DNA from: Mycoplasmataceae bacterium
Lineage (GTDB): Bacteria > Bacillota_I > Bacilli_A > Mycoplasmatales > Mycoplasmoidaceae
Reading direction: 5' to 3'
Assembly (NCBI GenBank): GCA_016288695.1
Contig: JAEELD010000009.1
Coordinates: 79,234 to 143,233, forward strand
Length of the DNA: 64,000 bases
The notes below the pieces were generated by a model. It was not told the DNA's origin and ran no database searches. It was given only the letters and a program-made list of their open reading frames with translations. Below, one piece after another: positions 54,532 through 64,000 of this stretch (its first letter is position 1; every line of letters starts with the position of its first letter). The position numbers and the translations under genes are program-made.

Positions 54532-56136
54532 TTAGTGTATTTTGTTTTTAGAAATTTTGACACTTTTTTCTTTTTGTCACAATAGTAATTGTTTGTAATT
54601 ATGATCAGTTAAAGAAATTAAAAAGTCATTTATAAATGGAATAATGAATAAAAATATTGAAAATCCTCAGAATATTAAACTACCAGATCATTTTTCAAGA
54701 GGATCTTTGTTGTCATAAAATAAACCTCAGATTTTAAATTCACCACCACTATTTTTTATAGCATCATACCCAAATGTATAGCCTAAACTTCATAAAGGAA
54801 CTAAAATACATCCTAAAAATCCAATGATGGAAGTAGGGATTTGTCCTTTTTGATGATTAACTTCAGAAGTAGGAACTTTATTCAATTCGTAATTAACAAC
54901 TGATGATAATGCAACAATACCATAAAGTATAAAAGCAAATACAACAATGGCATTACTTATACCATCATATAACTTATCAGTTTGTAATATTCCAGAAGGG
55001 ATACTAACAAGAAGAAAGTACATTATAAGAATTATGAATAAGTAGATTGCAGCACCAAATGATTTAGTTGTTTTATTACTAATTTTTTTGAATCATTTTG
55101 ATGCAAATAAAGTTTCTTCATCAATAGCATATGCAAATGATTTAACTCCAGCCATAGTTAGTGATAAAGTACATCCAAGGAGAGCTATAGCCATAAATAT
55201 AGACATCAATATTGTGCAAATTTTAATTGCCCCTTCATTTCCCTTTAAAAGAACATTAAATAATTCATATGGTGTACCACAACCTGAAAATAACTGACCA
55301 ATAGTTACAAAGAAATATAATGAACCAGAAATAACCATTGAAAGAATAATAGATAATGGTAAGTTTTTTTCTGCATTTTCTAATTTGTCAGAGATATTAC
55401 CTACAATTAAAAAACTATCAAAAGCAAACATTATTGCAGGTAGCGAATTAAATATTCCAAATAGGTCAAAATCCTTAGTATACTTATCAACATGTTCTGA
55501 AACAAATAAATTATTTTCAGGATTTATAATACCGCATACAACACCACAAACTATAACTAGGGTAATTGGTAAGAATTTTATTAATGAAATTAAACCTAAT
55601 GATTTTGTAACAAGAGATTCACTTATTACTATGGAGGATATGATTAAGATAGAAAGACCAAACCCTATTAAAATAATCATTCAAAAATTAATACCATTAA
55701 TACTTGATGTTGCATAATCAGGATTTATATTGAATATAGATTCTGCAAAAAACATCGACATAACAAATACATAAATTGAATAATAAATTAATGGATACAT
55801 AATTTTAATAAATCTACCAAATCTATTACCAATATATCTACTAGATCAACCACCTAATCCAGAATTATGAGGAACTTTTGCTCTTGATATTTCCCCATAT
55901 GAAAAAGCAGTACATAGTGCAATAATAAACACAAGGACCCACGAAAGTATTACTCCGATTGGATGTCCATTATTATTTGAAAAAACTCCTTTGTTTTTAA
56001 GAAAAATTCCAACACCAACCATTGAGCCAAAAATAACAGAAATAGCCCCAAATAAACCAATTTTATTAGCCGTTTCAGCTTTAACTTTTATTCCTGGTTC
56101 AGTTTTGTTGATATTACTATTGAGTGTTTTAACCAT
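54532..56136 (-). CDS. APC-superfamily amino acid permease
   Basis: Membrane transporter of 534 residues, many UGA Trp, about 12-14 helices. Helix 1 motif IGLFGAISVIFGSMVGVGIFL (GSGxG-type unwinding region), helix 2/3 TAFSYGEISRAKVP, and later the conserved PAIMFAFDSFLIVGNIS. Substrate not determinable. It starts 3 bases after ridA and its stop abuts the sir2 start. Confidence 0.9.
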
Positions 56137-56139
56137 AAA

Positions 56140-56514
56140 TTATTCTTTCACAGCAATAGCTTCTATTTCCAAACCTACATTACGAGGTAATTTAGCAACT
56201 TGTACACAACTTCTTGCAGGTTTGTGTTCTTTAAAATAACTTTCATATACCTTATTAATTTTTGCAAAATCATTAATATCAGAAATAAAAACTATTGTTT
56301 TTACAACATCATTTAAAGAATATCCTTCACATTCCAAAATAGCTTTTACATTTTTCATGGATTGATGTGCTTGTTCTTCAATTGTTGCTGGGACTGTTCC
56401 TGTAGCTGGGTTAACAGGAATTTGTCCAGAAGTATATATACAATTTCCAATTTTTACAGCATGACTATACGGACCAATTGCTTCGGGAGCATTTGCACAT
56501 TTTACTAATTTCAT
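56140..56514 (-). CDS. ridA: RidA/YjgF-family reactive imine deaminase
   Basis: Hydrolyses reactive enamine/imine intermediates (for example 2-aminoacrylate) formed by PLP enzymes. 124 residues, typical length. APEAIGPYSHAV, IYTSGQIPV, the family signature Arg in KPARSCVQVAKLP and the Glu in GLEIEAIAV are present. Strong AGGTTAA/GGAGG Shine-Dalgarno before ATG 56514. First gene of the operon with an amino acid permease and sirtuin. Confidence 0.96.
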   Translation of the reverse strand: MKLVKCANAPEAIGPYSHAVKIGNCIYTSGQIPVNPATGTVPATIEEQAHQSMKNVKAILECEGYSLNDVVKTIVFISDINDFAKINKVYESYFKEHKPARSCVQVAKLPRNVGLEIEAIAVKE

Positions 56515-56615
56515 ATACTTTAACCTCCAAAAAAATATTTTGATTAGATATTAATTATTATATTTATATTTTGTTGACAAAATATTGCATTATTTTAATT
56601 TGTGCTTTGATTAAA

Positions 56616-58745
56616 TTAACTAGGTAAAAGTTCATTAACTATTAGTTTTGATTTACCAGATAAAGTTATTTCATAATTTTTATTTTTTGTAATTTCATTT
56701 TTGATAATTTTTTGAGCTATTAGGTTTTCAATTTCTTTTTGAATAAACCTTTTTATAGGTCTAGCCCCATACATAACATCATATGAGTTTTTTTCTATAA
56801 AGGGATAGATACACTTGTTAAATTTTATATCTATATCTTTTTGTTGAAGTCTTAGAGTCAATTCACTCAAGTTTTTTTTAATTATTAAAATAATTGATTT
56901 ACTTTCTAATTGGTTAAATGGAATAATTTCATCTATTCTATTAATAAATTCTTTTTTTAAAACATTTGTTAATTTCTTAATAGCTTCTTCATTTTTATTT
57001 TCCATAATCAACTCACTATTCAAGTTAGTTGTCATGATAATAATTGTATTCTTAAAATTAACATTCCTTCCCTGGCTATCTTTTAATCTTCCATCATCTA
57101 AAACTTGTAAAAATAGATTTAAAACATCAGGATGGGCTTTTTCAATTTCATCTAAAAGTATTACTGAGTATGGCCTGCGTCTAACCGCTTCGGTCAATTG
57201 TCCTGCTTGGTCATATCCAACATATCCAGGGGGAGCACCAATTAATTTTGAAACAGAGTGCATTTCCATAAATTCACTCATGTCAAACCGGACCATAGAT
57301 TTTTCATCATCAAATAATAAGACTGATAATCTTTTTGCCAATTCTGTTTTACCTACTCCTGTAGGTCCAATAAATAAAAATGAACCTATTGGACGATTAG
57401 GATCATTAATTCCAGCCCTACTACGCAATATTGCATTACTTACTGCATCTACTGCTTTATCTTGTCCGATAATTCATTTTTTTAAGTCTTTATTTAAATT
57501 TAATAGTTTGTTTTTTTCTGATTCCAATAATTTTTCAACAGGTATTCCTGTTATTTTTGAAATAACTTCCGAAACATCATTTGGACCAACAGAATCATGG
57601 ATCATATAATTGGGATCACTATGCATTTTATTTTCTATAACCTTAATTTGTTCTTCCAATTGTGGTATTGTTGAATACAAAAGTTTACTTGCTTTTAAGA
57701 AATCTCCTTCAAGTTGGTATTTATCAACCTTTAATTTGCTATCTTCAACTTGTTTTTTTAAATCATTTAATTTATTGTGTTCAGATTTTTGTTTTTGTCA
57801 TTCTTTATTTAGACTAGCTTGTTTATCTTTTAGTTTTTTTAATTCAGATTCAGTAATTTTTAGATTTTGTATACTTTTTTGATCTTTCTCTGAAGAAAGT
57901 GCAGCTTTTTCTGTTTCTAAATAAATTATTCTCCTATTTACTTCATCTAAATTTTCTGGTAAAGAGTACATTTGAGTTTTGATTTTTGAAGCAGCTTCAT
58001 CTATTAGATCTATAGCTTTATCAGGTAAAAAACGATCATTTATGTATCTATCCGATAAATTTACTGCAGCTATAAGTGCCGAATCATGAATTTTGACTTG
58101 ATGGAAGATTTCTCATCGTTGTTTTAAACCTCTCATAATTGTTAATGCTTCTTCTTTAGAAGGCTCTTTAACATATACTTTTTGCATTCTTCTTTCTAAT
58201 GCAGAATCTTTCTCTATGTATTGCCTGTATTCATTTAATGTTGTAGCCCCAATAACCTTAATTTCACCTCTTGCTAACATAGGTTTGAAAATATTAGCAG
58301 CATCCATTCCTCCACCTGCGTTTTTTCCAGTTCCTACTAGTTGATGGATTTCATCGATAAATAAAATTATCCTGCCATCAGATTCTTTTACTTCTTTTAT
58401 TAAAGAATTTATTCGTTGTTCAAATTGGCCTTGGAAACTTGCCCCAGCAATTAAACTTGGTAATGAAATTTCATAGATAATTTTATCTTTCAAGTTGGTA
58501 GGAACATCATTATTGACTATACGCATTGCTAATCCTTCAACTATTGCTGTTTTACCTACTCCTGGTTCACCAATTAAAACAGGATTATTTTTGCTTTTAC
58601 GTGATATTATTTCAATAACTCGTCTTGTTTCATCATCTCTACCGATAATTGGATCTATCTTACCATTTTCAATTTCTTTATTAAGATTTCTTCCACACTT
58701 TTCTAGTATTTTTCCTTCTTCATTTGGTTGAAAACTAAAATTCAT
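56616..58745 (-). CDS. clpB: ClpB disaggregase lacking N-domain
   Basis: Hsp100 chaperone that rescues aggregated proteins with DnaK. 709 residues with UGA Trp. Starts directly with NBD1 (no N-terminal domain, as is common in Mollicutes): Walker [10 protein letters not shown], Walker [11 protein letters not shown], then the coiled-coil middle domain (about 300-420), NBD2 with [19 protein letters not shown] and [20 protein letters not shown] Shine-Dalgarno. A perfect CIRCE operator lies just upstream, implying HrcA control. Confidence 0.97.
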
Positions 58746-58778
58746 TATTATCTCCTTAGTTAAGATTATAACATAAAA

Positions 58779-58805
58779 TTAGCACTCATTTAGTGAGAGT
58801 GCTAA
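58779..58805. promoter_or_regulatory. CIRCE operator (HrcA binding site)
   Basis: TTAGCACTC-N9-GAGTGCTAA, an exact match to the consensus inverted repeat, 34 bases upstream of clpB. The same site is 50 bases before the divergent gene at 58855. Confidence 0.97.
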
Positions 58806-58854
58806 AAATACTTTGAATAAATTGGAAGACCTATTTTAGCAGCTTCAAATTATA

Positions 58855-59544
58855 ATGTACTATATTAAATATAGTGGTATGGAAAATAATAAAGAAACAA
58901 CAAGGATGGAAAAATATGCTGACTATCGTCAACAAATTTTAAGTCAAGATGCATTATTATTTTCCATAGATGAGAAAGCTAAAATATTAAAGCAGTATCA
59001 AACGAAAATTAATAATATTTCTCCTTCAATTCTCAATAATCTTCAAAATGAACTTAACATTATATCTTTAGTGTCTGTTAATAATGTTGATTTAAAAAAA
59101 TTTTCTGATTTAAAAAAATTTAATAATTTATTAGACAGAGATGTTAAAAATGATTTAAGTAAACGAATTAATGATTTTTTACATACATACTCCAATAACT
59201 CGATAATTGATACTAAGTCAAATTTAATATCAGATAAGTGGTTAGAACATGATAAAAATTATTTGCTATTAAATGAAATAAAATCACAGATTAATCATTG
59301 TAAAAATCAATTAGTTGATTTTCCTAGTGTTAGTAAAGCAAAGTTAAATAAATTAAATGACATCATTGAAAATGCAAATTCAGACAAGGATGATATAAAA
59401 CAATACACAATCGAACCATCAGTTGTAGAACCCAAAAATAATTTTTTTAAAAGATCTTATTTTGTTGTTGTTTTTTCAATTATCTTTCTAATGCTTTTAA
59501 TTGTTATCCTTAATATTTTTGTCATAACATCATGAGCAAAATAA
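58855..59544 (+). CDS. tail-anchored-like membrane protein of unknown function
   Basis: 229 residues ending ITSWAK once UGA is Trp. Mostly charged and helical, with an MEKYADYRQQIL motif near residue 18 and one strong membrane helix at about 203-226, so the bulk is probably cytosolic with a C-terminal anchor. Resembles in layout the small membrane proteins found upstream of cmk/der in several Mollicutes. The start may be ATG 58879 (MENNKETT). It overlaps cmk by 13 bases. Divergent from clpB across the CIRCE element. Confidence 0.65.
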
Positions 59545-60203
59545 TAGATAAAAGTTTTCAAATAGCTATAGATGGTCCATGTGCCGTTGGAAAAACAACA
59601 ATCGCAAAGAAAATTGCAGAAAAGTTATCATTTTTACTAATAAATACTGGAAACATGTATCGTTGTTATGCATTAGTTCTAAAACAAAAAAAATCAAATT
59701 TAGAAAATGAAAATGAAATTCTAGATGTTTTAAATTCTTCAAAAGTTGATTTAGATAATGGGAAATGACACATTAATGGCATCAATGTTACTGAACAATT
59801 ATTAGATCAACAGATAGCTTCTATTGCCAGTAAAATAGCAACAATCAAAAAAGTTAGAGATAAATGTGTTAATGATCAAAGAAAAATTGCTTTATCTAAA
59901 AACTGTGTTATGGAAGGAAGGGATATAGGGACAGTTGTTTTACCTAATGCGACATTAAAAGTATATTTGGATGGTGATATTGATTTACGAGCAAAGCGAA
60001 GATGAAAGCAGTTGAATTGTAATAAACCACTTTCAATAATAAAAAACGAAATAATTGAACGAGATTACCAAGATACTCATAGGGAATTTTCTCCATTAGT
60101 AAAATCAAAAGATGCATTTGTAATTTATGACAATGGTTTGTCAATTGATGAAGTATCTAATATGATAATTGACAAATTTAAGGAAAAAACAAATGCAGCT
60201 TAG
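59532..60203 (+). CDS. cmk: cytidylate kinase
   Basis: Phosphorylates CMP and dCMP. 223 residues with UGA Trp. P-loop [12 protein letters not shown] (about residues 12-23), [24 protein letters not shown] and the lid [19 protein letters not shown]. The cmk-der pairing is conserved in Gram-positives; der overlaps by 11 bases. Confidence 0.96.
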
Positions 60204-61533
60204 TAAGGTAGCTATTATAGGCAAACCAAATGTTGGTAAATCAACTTTATTTAATAGGTTGATACACAAAAAGAAATCCATAATTTTCGATACGCCAGGC
60301 GTTACTAGGGATAGAATTTATGGGACAGTAAATTGATTGAATAAAGAGTTTACATTGATAGATACAGGAGGTCTAACTAATAAAAATCTACCATTTCAAA
60401 AAAGCATTCAATCACAAGCAGAATATGCCATTTCAGAAGCTGACATAATACTATTTATAGTTTCAAATAAAGAAATGCTAGACAATGATGACTATTTAAT
60501 TGCTAAATTATTAAAAAAAAGCAATAAAAAGAAAATATTTTTAGTCTTGAACAAGATTGATATAAATTCAATCAATACAAACAATGACATATTTTATTCG
60601 TTAGGTTTTGGCAAACCGCTTTCTATTTCTGCTGAGCATTCTATTGGGATAGGCGATTTGTTAGACAAAATCATAGAAAATCTTGCTGTGTCAAAAGCAA
60701 GCAATGTCGATTCGTCCACACGATTTTGTGTTATAGGTAGGGTAAATGTGGGAAAATCCACATTTGTTAATTCAATATTGAATTCAGACAGAGTTTTATC
60801 ATCGCCAATTCCTAATACAACTCGTGATAGTGTGGATTGTCAGTTTAAATACAACGGAAAACAATATGTTATTATTGACACTGCTGGAGTTAGAAAAAAA
60901 AGCACATTAGATAATTTAGATAAGTTTATTTTATTGAGAACACAAGATGCAATTTTACAATCACAATTAATAGTTTTGATGCTAGATGGGAGTGAGGAAA
61001 TCACAAACCAAGATGAAATAATTGGAGGGATGGCTTTTAAAGCCAACATACCAACAATCATTGCTGTTAATAAATGAGATTTAGTAAAGAAAAATGAAAA
61101 GACAATGAATGAATTTATTAAGAAAATAAAATTTAAATTTCATTATATTCCATGAGCTCCAATAATTTTTATTTCTGCTAAGAAAAAGAGTAGGATTAAT
61201 AAAATTTTTGAAAAAATTGACTTAATTAACGAACAATTAAAAATTAAAGTTAATAATTCTTTATTAAATGAAATTATTTTAAAATCTGTTGCTCATAATC
61301 CTCCACCTTTATTCAAAGGTCATAGACTAAACATATCATATGCCACACAAATCAAAGCGCAGATACCTTCATTTGTGATATTTACAAACAATCCTAAATA
61401 TTTGCATTTTTCATATGCAAGGTTTATAGAAAATATAATAAGAAAATCATTTGGATTAGATGCTGTACCAATAACTGTTTATTACAAAGATAAAAATTCG
61501 CGAATAAGAGGCATAAAACAGGAGGATAAATAA
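60193..61533 (+). CDS. der: ribosome assembly GTPase Der (EngA)
   Basis: Tandem-GTPase required for 50S assembly. 446 residues with UGA Trp. Domain 1: [12 protein letters not shown] (about 8), [17 protein letters not shown]. Domain 2: [13 protein letters not shown] (about 180), [23 protein letters not shown]-terminal KH-like domain with [17 protein letters not shown] and NYLxxSY-type end (FARFIEN region). The 3' end contains GGAGG that serves gpsA, which starts on the next base after the stop. Confidence 0.96.
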
Positions 61534-62523
61534 ATGAGTAAAGTTGCAATTTTAGGAACAGGTGCTTGAGGAACTGCATTAGCTAATACATTGTTAGCAA
61601 ACAATCATGATGTAGCTATGTGGGGGATAGATGAGAAAGAGATAAGTGATTTAAAAAAATCAATTAATTGTAAGTATTTTGGTAAAGCAAAATTAGTTAA
61701 AAAATTAGCATTAGTCTGCATGGATATAAAAATGATTGTTGATTTTAAACCAAATTTTATTATCATTGCTGTTCCATCTATATATATTGAACAGACTTTA
61801 AGTAAATTTATTGATATTTTAAAAAACAGACCTATTATCATAAATGTGGCAAAAGGTCTTAATTTGAAAACAGATAAGACTTGATCATTAACTATAGAAA
61901 AAATAATAAATAAAAAAGCTAATGGTTTAGTTACTTTAATAGGTCCAAGTTTTGCATATGATGTTTTTTTTAAGCATAAAACAATAGTTAATACAGTATC
62001 TAGAGATATAAAAAAAGCTCAGAAAGTAGCAAAAATATTTAATAATTCATTTTTTCGATGTGTATCAATTACAGATGTTTATGGTGCTGAAATAATAAGT
62101 GCTTTAAAAAATGTTATGGCAATTGGGAGTGGGATTATTTTTTCACAAAATCATTCAATCAATACACGCTCTGCCGTTTTAGCCCAAATAACAAAGGAAA
62201 TTTTTCGGATTTTAACAATAGCAGGAGGTAAGAACACCACTTTATATGAGTTTTGTGGGATTGGTGATATATTTTTAACATGCACAGACACAAAATCAAG
62301 AAATTTTTCGTTTGGTATTTTGGTTGGAAAAAAGGGTATAAAAAATGCATTGGAGCAAAATAAAAATAAAACAGTGGAGGGATATTGAGCTACAAAAATT
62401 GCATATGATATTATTAAAAAGCATAATATAGATGCTCCAGTAATAACAAACATTTATAATATTTTGTACAACAACAGAGATGCAAAAGTATTTGCTAAAG
62501 AATTTATTAAGAGTTTTAGATAA
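61534..62523 (+). CDS. gpsA: glycerol-3-phosphate dehydrogenase [NAD(P)+]
   Basis: Makes sn-glycerol-3-phosphate for membrane lipids. 329 residues with UGA Trp. NAD motif ILGTGAWGTALAN at the N-terminus, VPSIYIEQTL, NVAKGLN, LIGPSFAYDV, catalytic Lys in SALKNVMAIGSGI, NTRSAVL and CGIGDIFLTCT, ending with VEGYWAT. GGAGG lies 7 bases upstream within der. It converges on recU with an 8-base overlap. Confidence 0.96.
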
Positions 62524-63031
62524 TTTTTTTTATTGTTTCAATTAAGTTTAGGATTCCTGGAAAGACAATTGTTAATTCATATCCAATTGTCTCTATGTCT
62601 TTTTCACTAATTGTTTTTTTGCTTTTTTCTTTTACATATTTAAGTATTTCATCAATCGTTATTAAGTAATATTTGTTTAGTTTATAAAAATGAACAATCA
62701 AAAAACATAATGTGTTAAATTTGTTCTTAGCAGCTATTAAAAATGATAATTGGTGTTCTTTTATTGAGTTAAGACTAAAAGCAGAATTTATTGTTTGTTT
62801 TGCTTCAAATTCTATGTGTCTCCCCATATAATTGCCAGTATAATCAACTGTTGATTTTGAACATATTTGACCAATAAATTTTTTTTGGTCTAACATATTT
62901 AATATTTTAAATGGGATATGTCTTTTTTCGAAATATGCAATAGATTTATCAGCGTAATAAGATATTGTTCGACTAATTATCTCTTCTAAATACATCCCTT
63001 TGTTAGATGAAATATGAGTAAAGTACTTCAT
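62516..63031 (-). CDS. recU: Holliday junction resolvase RecU
   Basis: Cleaves Holliday junctions; Gram-positive counterpart of RuvC. 171 residues. NKGMYLEEIISRTISYY at the start, the nuclease core STVDYTGNYMGRHIEFEAKQ (Asp and Glu-x-Lys), and IKEHQLSFLI are family hallmarks. Its 3' end overlaps gpsA. Confidence 0.94.
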   Translation of the reverse strand: MKYFTHISSNKGMYLEEIISRTISYYADKSIAYFEKRHIPFKILNMLDQKKFIGQICSKSTVDYTGNYMGRHIEFEAKQTINSAFSLNSIKEHQLSFLIAAKNKFNTLCFLIVHFYKLNKYYLITIDEILKYVKEKSKKTISEKDIETIGYELTIVFPGILNLIETIKKII

Positions 63032-63139
63032 AATACTTAATAATATGGATATTTGTTCAAACTATTAAATTAAATTTTAACTTGTTAAATCTAATTTCCT
63101 TCTGCTACAAATAAAATAAATATAATTTTGTTGGGAGGG

Positions 63140-63157
63140 TTCTTAAATATTTAAGAA
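63140..63157. repeat. 18-bp perfect palindrome in leader of exported protein gene
   Basis: TTCTTAAATATTTAAGAA has no loop and could be an operator or a short hairpin. It lies 26 bases before the ATG at 63184, just ahead of the AAGGAG Shine-Dalgarno (63169-63174). Confidence 0.5.
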
Positions 63158-63183
63158 TCTTATTTGATAAGGAGTTTATATAT

Positions 63184-64000
63184 ATGACAAAAAAAAATTC
63201 TTTTAGGATTAATCCCTTTATCATTGTGCTCAATAATAGAACCTACTTGTAATGCTAGTAGTTCATTATTGAATAGTGTTAAGGCTTCTAATGAAGATGA
63301 AAAGGGAATTAGTTTTGAAAATCTTGAATACATATACCATAGTGGGGTTATTAACTATTATCGATTAGATAAAAAACAACAAATTGAGATTGATAATCAG
63401 ATTAAGGAAGAAAAATCTGAATTTTATGCTAATTTTTTAGATAAATTTGATTATTTTTATAAAAATAAAGATTTAAAAATAAGAGAAAGATATACAAAAA
63501 TTAATGAAATTTGTTATACGGCATCATTGAAAATTGTTGATTTCATTTTAGTTAAGGAAGATTTAAACAACCAAATAAAAAGCACAAATGAGGTTAAATC
63601 AAGTAATAGGATAAGTGAGGTAGTAAACTTTTGCAAAAATAATTATTTACTTTATGATGAAGGCTCTGATTTAATTGATAAAGCTATGATAGAAGAATCA
63701 TTTTTTGCTGCTTCGAAGTCAGTTATAATTTTAAACACAAGTTTGATTTTAAAAAAATTCTTAAAGTCTGTAGGAAAAACTAAAGAAAATAAGGAAAAAT
63801 TAGATTCAATTTATGTTAATAAGAAAGTTTCAATTGATGAGCTTTATCAAGAAGGAAAATTAAAAGTTGGTCAAGATTTAACTGAATATGTAAAAAATAA
63901 TGAATTGGACATTAATTATGAACATGAAAAATCTCAATTTTTGTTGCCAAATTTCCATGATTTTGAATATAAAGATAAATTTGACTTATATGTAAAGATT
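63184..64000 (+). CDS. predicted exported protein, start out of frame across nine A; 3' end beyond window
   Basis: Unknown secreted or surface protein. A good Shine-Dalgarno (AAGGAG) precedes ATG 63184, but the ATG frame stops after 23 codons. The next frame is open from 63155 to the window edge and reads as a signal peptide (ILLGLIPLSLCS) followed by a Lys/Glu/Asn-rich, largely helical ectodomain (SSSLLNSVKASNEDEKG onward, over 260 residues). Start and body are joined if the run of nine A (63188-63196) were eight. Explanations: slipped-strand phase variation, a sequencing error, ribosomal slippage, or a rare AUA start at 63182. No family recognised; a clear lipobox is not seen. Confidence 0.6.

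Noticed and set aside
56566-56585. Hairpin ATATTTTGT-TG-ACAAAATAT as clpB terminator
   Set aside because: Perfect 9-bp stem but no U-run follows on the minus strand and composition is nearly all A/T, so chance pairing is likely.
57034-57609. 191-codon plus-strand frame opposite clpB
   Set aside because: Shadow of the highly conserved clpB NBD2 coding sequence; translation is Ser/Phe-rich noise.

Overview
The window is AT-rich and reads UGA as tryptophan: most core proteins (DnaE, PolC, PheS, MetG, YidC, Der, ClpB and others) become full length only when in-frame UGA is decoded. With PolC plus DnaE, a ClpB without its N-domain, KtrAB and dense overlapping operons, this indicates a Mollicutes (mycoplasma-like) chromosome. 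The dnaN-dnaA / rpmH-rnpA-yidC junction near 35-37 kb marks the usual neighbourhood of the replication origin. The retained anaerobic ribonucleotide reductase, late MEP isoprenoid genes and a thioredoxin reductase without recognisable NADPH motifs suggest an unusual, probably anaerobic lineage rather than a classic Mycoplasma.

Layout. 0-5 kb (minus): 5'-3' exonuclease, dnaE, a small acidic protein, rpe, ktrA. 5.2-11.4 kb (plus): overlapping operon ktrB-gmk-rlmN-prpC-obg-nadE. 11.3-18 kb (minus): a split nrdD with nrdG between its two parts, dCMP deaminase, pheT, pheS. 18-21.8 kb: two tandem membrane glycosyltransferases sharing a nearly identical DNA tract. 21.8-30.2 kb: metG, then trxB-whiA-polC-trmL. 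30.2-33.2 kb: coaX, coaD, pta, tdk. 33.2-37 kb: ychF, dnaN, dnaA. 37-43 kb: rpmH-rnpA-yidC-rsmA-ispE-hydrolase, then ispD-folD (minus) and ispF (plus). 43-48 kb: defence island with a type II-like methyltransferase/endonuclease pair, a convergent DUF262-HNH protein and a decayed gene. 48-51.3 kb: two tRNA clusters (Phe, Asp; fMet, Ser, Ile2, Met, Pro, Arg) flanking a structured non-coding stretch and a foreign-looking ABC exporter. 51.4-64 kb: def-rnj, ridA-permease-sir2, CIRCE-controlled clpB, cmk-der-gpsA, recU, and an exported protein whose start is out of frame across a run of nine A.

The most unusual item is the class III ribonucleotide reductase. The 648-codon NrdD stops just after the first CxxC of its C-terminal zinc site. 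The activase nrdG follows, and then a separate 72-residue protein with its own Shine-Dalgarno sequence carries the second CxxC and the glycyl-radical loop. The radical-bearing domain therefore appears to be made as a separate subunit, with the zinc site assembled from two chains. Other items worth attention are the NADPH-motif-less TrxB, the gene-conversion tract in the glycosyltransferases, the probable phase-variable exported protein, a palindrome over a possible methyltransferase promoter, and the near absence of Shine-Dalgarno sequences before core genes.
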